Positions 1-13,119 are shown, numbered from the stretch's first letter. The stretch is DNA of 64,000 bases from Arthrobacter stackebrandtii (GCF_017876675.1 NZ_JAGIOI010000001.1:1-64000); one strand, 5' to 3'. Numbers and translations: made by a program. Notes: a model not told the origin generated them from the letters alone.

Positions 1-8
1 GTGGAGGG

Positions 9-36
9 AGGCCCCGCACCTGGTGGTGTGGGGCCT
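9..36 (-). terminator. hairpin downstream of the rRNA operon
   Basis: A 12-bp inverted repeat (positions 9-20 with 25-36, one G-U pair, 4-nt loop) lies about 20 nt past the 3' end of 5S rRNA. It is well placed to end the rrn transcript. The strand after the stem runs off the window and shows no clear U-run, so termination is inferred from position and stem strength. Confidence 0.6.
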
Positions 37-56
37 CGACCTCGTTTTGGTGTTGT

Positions 57-173
57 CCGGCGGTGTCCTACTCTCCCACATCCTCTCGAATGCAGTACCA
101 TCGGCGCTGTGGGTCTTAGCTTCCGGGTTCGGAATGGGACCGGGCGTTTCCCCCACGCTATGACCACCGTAAC
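57..173 (-). rRNA. rrf: 5S ribosomal RNA
   Basis: Read on the minus strand this is a typical actinobacterial 5S RNA of about 117 nt. It starts GTTACGGTGGTCATAGCG, carries the conserved CCCGGUCCCAUUCCGAACCCGG core, and ends with the pairing partner ACACCGCCGGAC. It is the last gene of the operon, about 220 nt after 23S. End positions are uncertain by a few bases. Confidence 0.95.
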
Positions 174-335
174 TCGTTCCCCGAACCGTGTTTGGTTGGG
201 TGGCTTGTTGGGTGTTCCTTTTGTGAACAACTTGTTGTTATTTTATTGTACAGGCCCCTGGTGCCGTCCCGCACCGCGTTGGTGGTGGGGGTGGTCACAG
301 GGTTTCTGTGGTGTTGGGTTTCCAAACGGTTTGTT

Positions 336-363
336 GTTTGGGAACCACATAGTGAACGCGAGC
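336..363 (-). other. 3' arm of the pre-23S processing stem
   Basis: On the minus-strand transcript this 28-nt stretch just beyond the 23S 3' end pairs with 3713-3740 just before the 23S 5' end. Bases 347-363 pair perfectly over 17 bp. The outer 11 positions pair with one G-U and one C-A mismatch. Such stems around 23S are substrates for RNase III; the enzyme's role here is inferred from known biology. Confidence 0.85.
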
Positions 364-391
364 AGTCTTAGTGTTTATAAGAGTGTGTGTG

Positions 392-3534
<3,143 letters not shown>

Positions 3535-3712
3535 CACACACATGCAGTCAAACTCACAAGAACAACACAAAATGTTGCACTCACAAAATTTTTGTACTTC
3601 TATCGAGAGAACCATGAAAACAAACACCAACCACACACACAAGTGCATGCAAGCCGGCATCCAGTTCCAGGTTCATTCATTTTCTCAAAGAAATTGCTTT
3701 CTTATAAAAGAT

Positions 3713-3746
3713 GCTCGCGTTCACTATGTAGTTCTCAAACAACAAC
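3713..3746 (-). promoter_or_regulatory. 5' arm of pre-23S stem with boxA-like antitermination motif
   Basis: Positions 3713-3740 form the 5' arm of the 23S processing stem. The plus-strand 17-mer AGTTCTCAAACAACAAC (3730-3746) is repeated exactly at 5813-5829 in the 16S leader. On the transcript it reads GTTGTTGTTTGAGAACT, resembling actinobacterial boxA elements that recruit Nus factors. The exact second copy before 23S suggests antitermination is renewed before the longer gene; that role is inferred. Confidence 0.7.
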
Positions 3747-3860
3747 CCCACCACACACATCCCCACCAACAACACCAAAGTGTCCAAGTCAGCAAGTCCG
3801 TTGCGTGCGGGAAACCAGGCACAACCACAAACCCAACCCCACAAAAAAGGGGGAGGGCCT

Positions 3861-3891
3861 GTTGTTGTTCCAGGACCCAACAGTGTGCCAA
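3861..3891 (-). other. 3' arm of the pre-16S processing stem
   Basis: On the transcript this 31-nt stretch after the 16S 3' end pairs with 5799-5829 before the 16S 5' end. The inner 14 positions (3878-3891) pair with one G-U wobble. The whole 31 positions align with three wobbles and two mismatches. It is the 16S counterpart of the 23S stem. Confidence 0.8.
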
Positions 3892-4110
3892 ACACTACCC
3901 ACCAGAACACAGCAATCCATGATGAAACGTTCCCCGCAACCCCCAAAAGGATTGCTGTACTAATCTCGGACTGCCCCGTGCCGGCAGGCACCTGTTTCAT
4001 TGATATTCCACCCTTGAGCAACCCACCGAGAAACAAACGTTCTCGCAATGGATTATTCTCCTCACACCACCGGCAGTCACCATGCGGTGCCTGTTGTGGT
4101 GTTTGGTGCT

Positions 4111-5648
<1,538 letters not shown>

Positions 5649-6110
5649 ATAACTAAACAGACACACACAACCACACCGGAAAAAGATGACAGCTGCGTGC
5701 ACTAAATTCGAAACCAGCTAAACGATCATGCATCACCACAGGGGCGGCAACACACAACCAAATAACCAATCAAATAAATAAATTGGTATCAATAAAACTT
5801 GGCACACTATTGAGTTCTCAAACAACAACTGCATTCAAGTACTTGCCGGCCCTATAACTTCCAGGCGGGTTTTCGTCGCTGCGATGATCTAACTTTATTT
5901 CAATGGAAACCATTTTGTCCAATCCACAGCGTGTGTGGCTCGTCACTTCATGTTTTCCATAAACCCGTATTTCATATGAATAAATTCGAATCGAAGAGAC
6001 GTTTATATTCAATAAATTGTAAGGTTTATTTTGGCTTCTTGCGAGGTGGTGAGCGCTGCTCCTGTTGGGGAGTGGCTCAGCGTTGCGCAAGCAACAGATA
6101 GAACAATACA
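5649..6110 (-). promoter_or_regulatory. rrn leader and promoter region
   Basis: This gene-free A/T-rich stretch between the 16S 5' end and tyrS must hold the rrn promoters. The best pair I see is TGGACA (5916-5921) and TAAAGT (5892-5897) on the minus strand with an 18-nt spacer, which is a weak match. No clean tandem promoter series is visible. The leader carries the boxA-like motif at 5813-5829. Confidence 0.45.
5799..5829 (-). promoter_or_regulatory. 5' arm of pre-16S stem with boxA-like motif
   Basis: Positions 5799-5829 pair with 3861-3891 across the 16S gene. Positions 5813-5829 carry the same 17-mer as 3730-3746. The motif is thus both a pairing arm and a boxA-like element, placed about 165 nt before the mature 16S end. 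Confidence 0.7.
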
Positions 6111-6150
6111 CAGATGCCCGCCCCCAATGCAAATCGGGGGCGGGCATCTG
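6111..6150 (-). terminator. intrinsic terminator of tyrS
   Basis: A perfect 15-bp stem (6111-6125 with 6136-6150, 10-nt loop) begins 20 nt past the tyrS stop. It is followed on the minus strand by the U-rich TGTATTGTTC. Confidence 0.85.
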
Positions 6151-6169
6151 CCAAACATCCGGTGAACAG

Positions 6170-7480
6170 CTAGGCGGAGAGCTCCACCATGGCCAGCGTG
6201 CGCTTGCCGCGGCGGACCAGCAGGTACTTCCCGTGGAGCGCGTCGCCGGCACCCAGGACAGCGTCCAGGTCGGTGACCTTGACGTTGTTCACGTAGGCGC
6301 CGCCCTCCCCCACCGTGCGCCGGGCTTCGGAATTTGTCTTGGACAGGCCGGCTGCAACCAGCAGCTCGACAATGCCCAGACCGGCGGCCGGGGCCGACGC
6401 CTGCGGCAGTTCGCGGGTGGCGGATGCAAGCGTTGCCTCATCCAGTTCGCCGAGGTCGCCCTGGCCGAACAGTGCACCCGACGCTGCGATGACCTTCAAC
6501 GCGGCATCCACCCCGTGGACCAGAGAGGTCACCTGGAATGCAAGGGTGCGCTGGCCTTCACGTGCCTGCGGCTTCTCGGCAACTGAGACACCAATGGCCT
6601 CAATCTGCTCGCGGGAGAGGAAGGTGAAGACCTTCAGGCGGTCCACGACATCGTCATCTGCCGTGTTGAGCCAGAACTGGTACATGTCGAACGGGCTGCA
6701 CATCTCAGGGTCCAGCCAGATGGCGTTGCCCTCGCTCTTGCCGAACTTGGTGCCGTCGGAGTTGGTGATGAGCGGGGTGCCCAATGCATGGACGGAGGCG
6801 CCCTCCACCTTGCGGATCAGGTCGGTGCCGCTGGTCAGGTTGCCCCACTGGTCGGATCCGCCCTGCTGCAGCACGCAGCCGTACTGGCGGAACAGCTCAA
6901 GGTAGTCCATGCCCTGCAGGATCTGGTAGCTGAATTCGGCGTAGCTGATGCCCTCGTCGGAGTTCAGCCGTGAGGCCACGATGTCCTTCTTGACCATGGT
7001 GCCAACCCGGAAGTGCTTGCCAATGTCGCGCAGGAAATCCAGCACGGACATGGGCTCGGTCCAGTCCAGGTTGTTGACCATGCGTGCGGCGTTCTCACCC
7101 TCGAAGGACAGGAAGCGCTGCACCTGGCCCTGCAGGTAGCCGACCCACTCGGTCACGGTTTCCTTGGAGTTCATGGTGCGCTCGGCCGTGGGGCGCGGGT
7201 CCCCCACCAGGCCGGTGGAACCGCCCACCAGGCCCAGCGGCTTGTGTCCGGCGAGCTGCATGCGGCGCATGGTCAGCAGCTGGACCAGGTTGCCCAGGTG
7301 CAGGCTCGGTGCCGTGGGGTCAAAGCCGCAATAGTACGTGATCGGCTCGCCGGCGAGCAGCTCTTCAAGGGCTGCCTCGTCGGTGGAGACCTTAACCAGG
7401 CCTCGCCATTTGAGCTCCTGCCAAACATTGGCGAAGCTGGAGTCGTTCTCGGGGACGCGGAGTTCAGTTTGCAAAGACAC
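6170..7480 (-). CDS. tyrS: tyrosyl-tRNA synthetase
   Basis: Class I aminoacyl-tRNA synthetase (436 aa) that charges tRNA-Tyr in the cytosol. The N-terminal Rossmann fold shows YYCGFDPTAPSLHLGN near residue 49, where the HLGN is the HIGH signature. KFGKSEGNAIW near residue 244 is the KMSKS loop. The C-terminal 80 residues form an S4-like RNA-binding domain with a GGAYVNNVKV stretch. The length fits bacterial TyrRS. The start is GTG, with no good ribosome site but a promoter ending six bases upstream, so a leaderless message is likely. I saw no T-box leader. A strong terminator follows. Confidence 0.96.
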   Translation of the reverse strand: MSLQTELRVPENDSSFANVWQELKWRGLVKVSTDEAALEELLAGEPITYYCGFDPTAPSLHLGNLVQLLTMRRMQLAGHKPLGLVGGSTGLVGDPRPTAERTMNSKETVTEWVGYLQGQVQRFLSFEGENAARMVNNLDWTEPMSVLDFLRDIGKHFRVGTMVKKDIVASRLNSDEGISYAEFSYQILQGMDYLELFRQYGCVLQQGGSDQWGNLTSGTDLIRKVEGASVHALGTPLITNSDGTKFGKSEGNAIWLDPEMCSPFDMYQFWLNTADDDVVDRLKVFTFLSREQIEAIGVSVAEKPQAREGQRTLAFQVTSLVHGVDAALKVIAASGALFGQGDLGELDEATLASATRELPQASAPAAGLGIVELLVAAGLSKTNSEARRTVGEGGAYVNNVKVTDLDAVLGAGDALHGKYLLVRRGKRTLAMVELSA

Positions 7481-7486
7481 ACCCCA

Positions 7487-7515
7487 AAATTACCAGCACG
7501 ACGGCGTTTCGTCAG
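7487..7515 (-). promoter_or_regulatory. candidate leaderless promoter of tyrS
   Basis: On the minus strand CTGACG (7510-7515), a 17-nt spacer, and TAATTT (7487-7492) preceded by TGG are followed after six bases by the GTG start. The expected transcription start falls on the start codon itself. The inference rests on spacing; the hexamers are moderate matches. Confidence 0.5.
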
Positions 7516-7556
7516 ATTCCGCCAGCGCGCCGCCTCCCGCTGGGGCTGGGCAGCTG

Positions 7557-7599
7557 ACGACGGCGGGCAACCCACTCAAGGTGGGGTGCCCGCCGTCGT
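7557..7599 (-). terminator. hairpin downstream of helD
   Basis: A 19-bp stem with one mismatch (7557-7575 with 7581-7599, 5-nt loop) starts 31 nt beyond the helD stop and lies upstream of tyrS. There is no U-run after it, so it may be a Rho-independent terminator of the tailless actinobacterial kind. Confidence 0.65.
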
Positions 7600-7629
7600 G
7601 CAGGTAAAGCCGGGCAACCGGCGGTGCCG

Positions 7630-9870
7630 TTACCGGACGATGCCCTCGGGCAGCGGCTCGGAGGTGACCAGGCGCAGGCGCCGGGTGGGGCGGGTCATGG
7701 CGACGTAGAGGTCGCCCACGCGGCCCCCGGCGCCGGCCAGCAGTGCGACCGGTTCCATGATGATGACACCGTCAAACTCCAGGCCCTTGGCCTCGTGGGG
7801 GTCGATCACCACGATGTCCTGTTCCAGGGAGCCGGCGCCGTGGCCGATGCGGGCACCGTAGACCTCGCGCAGCGCGGCCGTGGTTTCCGCCACGAGGGCG
7901 AGGGGTGCGATGACGGCCACGAGGCCGCCGCCCACCGCTGCCGTCTCCTCCGGCATGGCTGCCACGACCGCGGCGACCACCCCGTCTGCGCCGACGTGGT
8001 CAACGATGGGTTCCCATTCGCCGTCGCGCACGGCCTTGGGTGCCGAGACCACCTGTCCGGCCGCATTGGCCATGCGCACGGCGGCCTCTGCAATCTGGGA
8101 CGGCGTGCGGTAGTTGACAGTCAGTTCCTCCAGCGTCCAGCGCTCCCCCATGAAGGGGGTCAGCGCCTGCTGCCAGGAGATGGCACCGGCTGCGGAACTG
8201 GTCTGGGCGATGTCGCCGACGATGGTGAAGGACTTCACGGGGCAGCGGCGGACAAGCAGGCGCCAGTGCATGGGCGAAAGTTCCTGTGCCTCGTCGACCA
8301 CCACGTGGCCGTACGCCCAGGTGCGGTCGGTGAGGGCACGCTCGGCGCTGGTCTGCGCCGCGGCCTCCACGACGTTGTAGTCCGCGAGCTGCTCCGCCGT
8401 GAGCATCCCGTCCACGCCGGAGTCCTCCAGCTGCTGGTTGACGTTGGCGATGGCCTTTTCGGCATTGGCGAGGTCGCGCTTGCGCTGGGCCTCGGCACTG
8501 GCCTGGGCGCGGCCGCCGGTGGCGTCCATCTCGCCGAGGAGTTCGGCAGCCTCGTCCAGCAGGGGGACGTCCGACTCGCTCCACGGCGCTCCGGGTGCGC
8601 GCTGCAGCAGGGAGCGCTCCGCCTCAGTGAAGCCGGGGGTCACGGCGGCCAGGATTTCCGGCTTGCTGAACATGTCGTCAATGAGCTTTTGCGGGGTCAT
8701 GGGCATCCAGCACAGGTTCAGCATGATGCGCACGTCCCGCGAGGAGCGGACGTCCTCGCCCAGGTAGGAGCGGTCGGCGTTGTTGCCGGCCCCGGCAGCC
8801 TCGATGTGCTCGCGCAGCTGCTCGGTGAGCTCACGCAGGAGCGTCTTGACAAAGGTGAGGCGCGCCTCGTTGTGCGGCAGGCCCGTGGCCCGCGCCTTGT
8901 CCCGGGCGCGGCGCACCTGCCGGACGGTGAGAATCAAACGGGTGCCTTCGACGTCGAGCCTGACATCCTCGCGCGGCAGGCGCTGGCGGTTGGCGACGGC
9001 GTTGGCCACCACCTGCGCCATGGCCAGGCGGCCCTTGAGCTCGGCGGTTTCTGCAGTTTCCGGCGCCGTGGCGCGCACGCCCGGGAAGAGGTTGCCGACG
9101 CTGGCCATGACCACGCCGGTTTCGCCGAGAGAGGGCAGGACGCGCTCGATGTACTTCATGAAGGCGGTGGACGGGCCCACGAGCAGCACGCCGGCGGCTT
9201 GCAGGCGTTCGCGGTGGGTGTAGAGCAGGTAGGCGGCACGGTGGAGGGCCACGGCCGTCTTTCCGGTGCCGGGGCCGCCCTGGACCACCAGTGCCCCGCT
9301 CAGTGGCGAGCGGATGATCCTGTCCTGCTCGGACTGGATGGTGCCGACGATGTCGTTCATGCGGCCCGTGCGCTTGGAGTTCAGGGCCGCCAGCAGCGCA
9401 CCCTCGCCCTGGAGGTGCTCGCCCTCGACCAGCATGGTGTGGTCAAGGACGTCGTCCTCAATGGCTTTTACGGTGCGGCCCTGCAGCATGAGGTGGCGGC
9501 GGCGGCGCACGCCCATGCGCTCGAAGGCCGTTGCCTGGTAGAAGGTGCCGGCCTCCGGGGCCCGCCAGTCCACCATGAGCTGTCGCTGGTCCTCCGAGGA
9601 GAGGCCGATGCGGCCAATGTAGCGGTCCTGGCCGTCGTCCAGGTCCAGGCGGCCGAACACCAGCTTGTCATCCACCGCGTTCAGCTGGGCGAGCCGGTCC
9701 TCGTACAGTGTGGCGAAGGCGTCGCGCTCGGAGCGGTTCTGGTGGGTGCCCATGGACTTTTCCCGGCGCACCCCGCCCAGCTGCTCCACCTTTTCCGCGC
9801 GCAGCTCATCCAGCCGTGAGTACAGCCCGTCAACATAGGCGCGTTCTTTGGCCAACTCGTCGTCATACAT
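7630..9870 (-). CDS. helD: HelD-type superfamily I ATPase, RNA polymerase recycling factor
   Basis: A 746-residue UvrD/Rep-like protein of the actinobacterial HelD class, which frees stalled RNA polymerase from DNA using ATP. It opens with a charged coiled-coil N-terminus (about residues 1-60), the arm that probes polymerase. Walker A GGPGTGKTA is near residue 200, Walker B-like VVVDEAQELSP near 527, and the C-terminal motif YVAMTRPTRRLRLV ends the protein. I chose the ATG at 9870 because GGAG lies six bases upstream; the frame itself extends further. In other actinobacteria relatives protect polymerase from rifampicin; that is family knowledge, not shown here. A helicase acting on DNA is the alternative. 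Confidence 0.85.
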   Translation of the reverse strand: MYDDELAKERAYVDGLYSRLDELRAEKVEQLGGVRREKSMGTHQNRSERDAFATLYEDRLAQLNAVDDKLVFGRLDLDDGQDRYIGRIGLSSEDQRQLMVDWRAPEAGTFYQATAFERMGVRRRRHLMLQGRTVKAIEDDVLDHTMLVEGEHLQGEGALLAALNSKRTGRMNDIVGTIQSEQDRIIRSPLSGALVVQGGPGTGKTAVALHRAAYLLYTHRERLQAAGVLLVGPSTAFMKYIERVLPSLGETGVVMASVGNLFPGVRATAPETAETAELKGRLAMAQVVANAVANRQRLPREDVRLDVEGTRLILTVRQVRRARDKARATGLPHNEARLTFVKTLLRELTEQLREHIEAAGAGNNADRSYLGEDVRSSRDVRIMLNLCWMPMTPQKLIDDMFSKPEILAAVTPGFTEAERSLLQRAPGAPWSESDVPLLDEAAELLGEMDATGGRAQASAEAQRKRDLANAEKAIANVNQQLEDSGVDGMLTAEQLADYNVVEAAAQTSAERALTDRTWAYGHVVVDEAQELSPMHWRLLVRRCPVKSFTIVGDIAQTSSAAGAISWQQALTPFMGERWTLEELTVNYRTPSQIAEAAVRMANAAGQVVSAPKAVRDGEWEPIVDHVGADGVVAAVVAAMPEETAAVGGGLVAVIAPLALVAETTAALREVYGARIGHGAGSLEQDIVVIDPHEAKGLEFDGVIIMEPVALLAGAGGRVGDLYVAMTRPTRRLRLVTSEPLPEGIVR

Positions 9871-9909
9871 GCAAGGCTCCTGATACGTAAGGCTCCCGCC
9901 AAAAGGCGG
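9871..9909 (-). repeat. short direct repeats and small hairpin in the helD leader
   Basis: On the minus strand GGAGCCTTRC occurs twice (9871-9880 and 9887-9896), 16 bases apart. The copy nearer the gene supplies the ribosome site. Just upstream is a 5-bp hairpin (9896-9900 with 9905-9909). This could be a duplicated ribosome site or a regulatory element; helR genes elsewhere carry a rifampicin-associated element, but these are direct, not inverted, repeats. Confidence 0.4.
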
Positions 9910-10092
9910 ACCGTCCATTCTATCCCGGGTGCGCCGCCCGCGGCTGGAGTTTTGCTGTGGGCGTTGCGCCGTGCGGGATGGATGCTTGGGGGCGGGCAGT
10001 GTCCGCGGCCTGGCGGCGCAGTGGAATGCTGGCGCGCGGGTGCCCCGATCCAGACCCCCTGCACCTCACGCGGGCAGGCTCGGGACAAGCGG

Positions 10093-10692
10093 CTAGACGT
10101 GCAGCAGTGAGACGATCTCACGGCCGGGCAGGTTTTCCCGTCCCGGCAGGGCATCGATTTCAAGCACGACGCCGATGCCCGCCACCACTGCACCGGTGCG
10201 TTCCAGCAGGGTTGCCGCCGCGCCGAGGGTGCCGCCGGTGGCCAGGACGTCGTCAAGAATCAGCACGCGTGTGCCTGCCGGGACGTCCTCCTGGTGGAGT
10301 TCCAGGGTGGCCTCGCCGTACTCAAGTGCGTAGCTTTCCGCGTAGACGTCGCGGGGCAGCTTTCCGGCCTTACGGATGGTGATCACACCGGTTCCCGTGG
10401 CGTATGCAGCAGCCGCAGCAAGGAGGAAGCCGCGCGCCTCAACCCCGGCAACGGCGTCGAACTTTCCGGCGAACTTGGCGACGATGGAATCGACCACCAG
10501 TTTCAGTGCCGGGCCGTCCGCAAAAACAGGGGTTAAATCTTTGAAAACAATGCCCGGCTCCGGGTAGTCCGGCACGGTGGCGCACAAGCGCTCAACAACC
10601 GCGGAAACATGCGGATTATTGGCAGTTTCAGGGTTGCTCTCGGAGGGGTTCACGGGGGCGCTTAATGTCTTGTTCACCCCTCCACGGTACAT
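10093..10692 (-). CDS. apt: adenine phosphoribosyltransferase
   Basis: Cytosolic purine-salvage enzyme making AMP from adenine and PRPP. The type I PRT fold is clear: DYPEPGIVFKDLTPVF near the N-terminus, VEARGFLLAAAAAYATG, KAGKLPRDVY, and the PRPP loop VLILDDVLATGGTLGAA. The length of 199 aa is slightly long for the family (about 175-185), the extra being an N-terminal tail of about 30 residues. The start is uncertain: ATG 10692 has GGAG three bases upstream, and GTG 10677 is possible. It is divergent from the acetyltransferase gene, only 52 bp away. Confidence 0.93.
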   Translation of the reverse strand: MYRGGVNKTLSAPVNPSESNPETANNPHVSAVVERLCATVPDYPEPGIVFKDLTPVFADGPALKLVVDSIVAKFAGKFDAVAGVEARGFLLAAAAAYATGTGVITIRKAGKLPRDVYAESYALEYGEATLELHQEDVPAGTRVLILDDVLATGGTLGAAATLLERTGAVVAGIGVVLEIDALPGRENLPGREIVSLLHV

Positions 10693-10744
10693 CGACTCCA
10701 AAGGGGGCTTTTCCCGCAGCCAAAAAGGTGCTTATATATTCCCC

Positions 10745-11404
10745 GTGCAACACAACATTTCACTCCCCGGACACGGTGTCCGGCTTGTGCCGCTACGGCG
10801 TCGTCACGCGGCAGATCTTTACCCCTACATCGATGTAGACATGTGGGCCGGCATGGCCGCCGACCGTCCCACGTCCAAACGTGCCCTGGAACGGATTTTT
10901 GCGGCCAGGATCGCCGATCCCTCCGTCATTGCCTTCGCCGTGGTGGATGAGGAGACCGGCACCGTCGCCGGCACGACCAGCCTCTACGACTACGTGCCCG
11001 AGCAGTCGCGCGTGGAGTTGGGCATGACGTTTTTTGGCCGGAACTACTGGGGCCGCAACGTCAATGCCGCCTCAAAACTGGCGCTGCTGACGTTTGCCTT
11101 CGAGGAGCTCCTGGTGCACCGGGTGACGCTGCGCTGCGACGTCCGCAACACCCGCAGCGCAGCCGCCATCGTCAAGCTTGGCGCCACGCTGGAAGGCGTG
11201 CTTCGTTCCTACCGCTGGGGCCATGACGGCCCCCGCGTGGACAGCAGCGTCTACTCGCTCCTGGAACACGAATGGCCGGCATCCCGTGCCGGGCTGGTGC
11301 AGCGCCTCACCCCGGCGGACCTCCTGCCCGAGGTCACCGAGCTGATTGAGTTTTCGGAGCAGCTGGTGCGGGCCGACGCGGAGCACGCACCACTCCCGGC
11401 CTGA
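10745..11404 (+). CDS. GNAT-family N-acetyltransferase (RimJ/RimL type)
   Basis: A 219-residue acetyl-CoA-dependent acetyltransferase of the RimJ/RimL/Acetyltransf_3 group. It starts VRLVPLRRRHAADLYPYI, continues to FAVVDEETGTVAGTTSLYDY, and has FFGRNYWGRNVNAASKLALLTFAFEELLVHRVTLRCDVRNTRSAAAI split over residues about 98-145, the usual acetyl-CoA-binding region. The substrate is unknown; relatives acetylate protein N-termini or small amines. I chose the GTG at 10745: TATATA ends six bases before it and no good ribosome site exists, so it may be leaderless. The last 71 bp overlap mpg on the other strand. Confidence 0.85.
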   Translation: MQHNISLPGHGVRLVPLRRRHAADLYPYIDVDMWAGMAADRPTSKRALERIFAARIADPSVIAFAVVDEETGTVAGTTSLYDYVPEQSRVELGMTFFGRNYWGRNVNAASKLALLTFAFEELLVHRVTLRCDVRNTRSAAAIVKLGATLEGVLRSYRWGHDGPRVDSSVYSLLEHEWPASRAGLVQRLTPADLLPEVTELIEFSEQLVRADAEHAPLPA

Positions 11405-12008
11405 ACTTCGAGACGGTGGGTTCGCCGTCGAGCCAAAACCGCCAAGGGTACTGGTCCGTGCCGCCGGGCCCGCTGATGCCAACCCGGGGACCCGTCCTGA
11501 CATTCAGGGCGGGTTCATCCGGCAGCGTCACCGTGACTTCCCCGCCGAGGGCAGCGATCCCGTTGTGCTCGCGTGCGAACCCCATGGCCTTGGCCAGCCT
11601 CGCCGGTCCCTGCGCCAGTTCATAATCATGTTTTGCTGCGGGCCGCCGGCTTCGTGCGAGCTCGACTCCCCCGACGATTTCCCCCGCCCGCATCAGGCAA
11701 CCGGAGGACAACCCCTCGGGCCGGCACACCAGGTTGGCGCTGAAGTGCATCCCGTAGCTGAAATACACGTACAGGTGCCCGGGCGGGCCGAACATGACCG
11801 AATTGCGTTCGGTCTTCCCGCGGTACGTGTGTGCGCCCGGGTCGGGATCCTCCGAGTCTGCCGGGCCAAGGTAGGCCTCCACCTCTGTCAGGCGCACGAC
11901 GACGGGACCTTCCGGACTCTCATGCCGCACCAATGCGCCCAGCAAGTAGGGTGCCACCGCCGTGGCGGGGTTTTGCAGCAGCTCAAGAAGGTCGATCGGG
12001 GCGGTCAT
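11334..12008 (-). CDS. mpg: DNA-3-methyladenine glycosylase (AAG/MPG family)
   Basis: Base-excision repair enzyme (224 aa) removing alkylated and deaminated purines. The family signature is intact: VVRLTEVEAYLG, where the second Glu is the catalytic residue region, then GAHTYRGKTERNSVMFGPPGHLYVYFSYGMHF and LVCRPEG. LAQGPARLAKAMG follows near residue 140. The start is the ATG at 12008. The C-terminus has a basic Pro/Ala-rich tail (RAPRRPAPAAPKTQ), and its coding end runs 71 bp into the convergent acetyltransferase gene. alkA lies 1.1 kb away, so two unrelated alkyl-base glycosylases sit close together. Confidence 0.94.
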   Translation of the reverse strand: MTAPIDLLELLQNPATAVAPYLLGALVRHESPEGPVVVRLTEVEAYLGPADSEDPDPGAHTYRGKTERNSVMFGPPGHLYVYFSYGMHFSANLVCRPEGLSSGCLMRAGEIVGGVELARSRRPAAKHDYELAQGPARLAKAMGFAREHNGIAALGGEVTVTLPDEPALNVRTGPRVGISGPGGTDQYPWRFWLDGEPTVSKFRPGVVRAPRRPAPAAPKTQSAR

Positions 12009-12083
12009 GTTCTCAACATAGCAGGGCGCCTGTTCGGCCCCTTTCCCGGCCCTGCAGGCCTTCGTTGGGAGTAGACTCCGCCC

Positions 12084-13085
12084 ATGGAGCCACCATTCAT
12101 GAAGGCCGCGTATTTCACCGAACTGGGCGGCCCCGGCGTCATCCGCCACGGTGACCAGCCGCTGCCCGGGCCCGAGGCCGGCACCGTCCTGGTCCGGGTG
12201 GCCGCCTCCGCGGTCAACCATGTGGACACTTTTGTCCGCAGCGGCGCCTACGCCACTGAGCTGCGCTTCCCCCAAGTCGTGGGCCGGGACCTGGTGGGGA
12301 CCGCGGAACTCATTGGCCCGGGTGCGGCCGGACGGTTCTCCCCCGGCGACGCAGTTTGGTCAAACTCGATGGGCTTTGGCGGGCGGCCGGGTGCCGCGGC
12401 ACAATTCATTGCCGTTCCGGCCGACAGGCTGTACCGCCTGCCGCCCGGCGTGGATCCGGTTCAGGCAGCCGCCGTGCTGCATTCCGGTGCCACCTCCCAC
12501 CTGGCGCTCCACCGCCACGGCCGGATGTCGTCCGGCCACACTGTTTTTGTTGGCGGCGCCGGAGGTGGCGTGGGCTCTGCCGCCGTCGCCATGGCTGCGC
12601 AGGCCGGTGCCAGGGTTATCTGCTCTTCCAGCCGGGCCGACGCCGGACACTGCCTTGCGCTGGGTGCGGACGTTGCGCTGGACTACCGTTCCCCAACGTT
12701 CGCCGCCGATTTGCGCGATGCGGTGCAGGCGGTTTCCGGCGGGCGGGGCCTGGACATCCACCTCGAGACGTCGGGGCGGCACCTGCTGGAGCTCGCCGTC
12801 GACCTTCTGGGAAGGGGCGGGCGGATCATTGCCATGTCAGGAATTTCCGGCACCGACCCCGTCCCGCTGGGCAAGCTTTACACGCGAGACGGCAGCATCC
12901 TGGGCTTCGCGATCAGCAACGCAACGGTGGCCGAGCTGGCCGATGCGGCGTCTGCGGTCAACGCCCTGCTGGCGGGCGGCTTCAGGGCGCGCGGTGTCTC
13001 GCCCCGGCCGTTGGCTGGGGCTGCGGCGGCGCATGAGGCGCTGGCGGCGGGCACGGTTCACGGCAAGATCGTGCTGGTGCCGTAG
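12084..13085 (+). CDS. zinc-independent medium-chain reductase, quinone oxidoreductase-like
   Basis: A 333-residue NAD(P)-dependent MDR enzyme. The GroES-like half (residues about 5-125) contains VNHVDTFVRSGAY and VVGRDLVGTAELIG. The Rossmann half has the dinucleotide motif VGGAGGGVGSAAVAMAAQAGA near residue 158. The zinc ligands of alcohol dehydrogenases are absent, which points to the quinone oxidoreductase/zeta-crystallin branch. The substrate is unknown. The ATG at 12084 is used; the ATG 15 bases on is possible, with GGAG nine bases upstream. It is divergent from mpg by 75 bp and is followed 34 bp later by alkA. Confidence 0.85.
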   Translation: MEPPFMKAAYFTELGGPGVIRHGDQPLPGPEAGTVLVRVAASAVNHVDTFVRSGAYATELRFPQVVGRDLVGTAELIGPGAAGRFSPGDAVWSNSMGFGGRPGAAAQFIAVPADRLYRLPPGVDPVQAAAVLHSGATSHLALHRHGRMSSGHTVFVGGAGGGVGSAAVAMAAQAGARVICSSSRADAGHCLALGADVALDYRSPTFAADLRDAVQAVSGGRGLDIHLETSGRHLLELAVDLLGRGGRIIAMSGISGTDPVPLGKLYTRDGSILGFAISNATVAELADAASAVNALLAGGFRARGVSPRPLAGAAAAHEALAAGTVHGKIVLVP

Positions 13086-13119
13086 CCGGGGGCCGGCCCT
13101 GCCGTGGAAGAATTCAGGC

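Noticed and set aside
7481-7629. T-box riboswitch upstream of tyrS
   Set aside because: The gap contains only the helD hairpin and a likely leaderless promoter; there is no specifier loop or T-box sequence.
7624-9819. A 731-codon open frame on the plus strand opposite helD
   Set aside because: It is His/Gly/Ala-rich with no recognisable domain, while the opposite frame has complete helicase motifs.
9896-9909. Rifampicin-associated element upstream of helD
   Set aside because: That element is an inverted repeat; here the larger repeats are direct, and the only inverted repeat is 5 bp.
12151-13119. An N-terminal extension of alkA by more than 300 codons, as an Ada-like fusion
   Set aside because: The extension overlaps the quinone oxidoreductase gene in another frame and has none of the Ada zinc or methyl-acceptor motifs.
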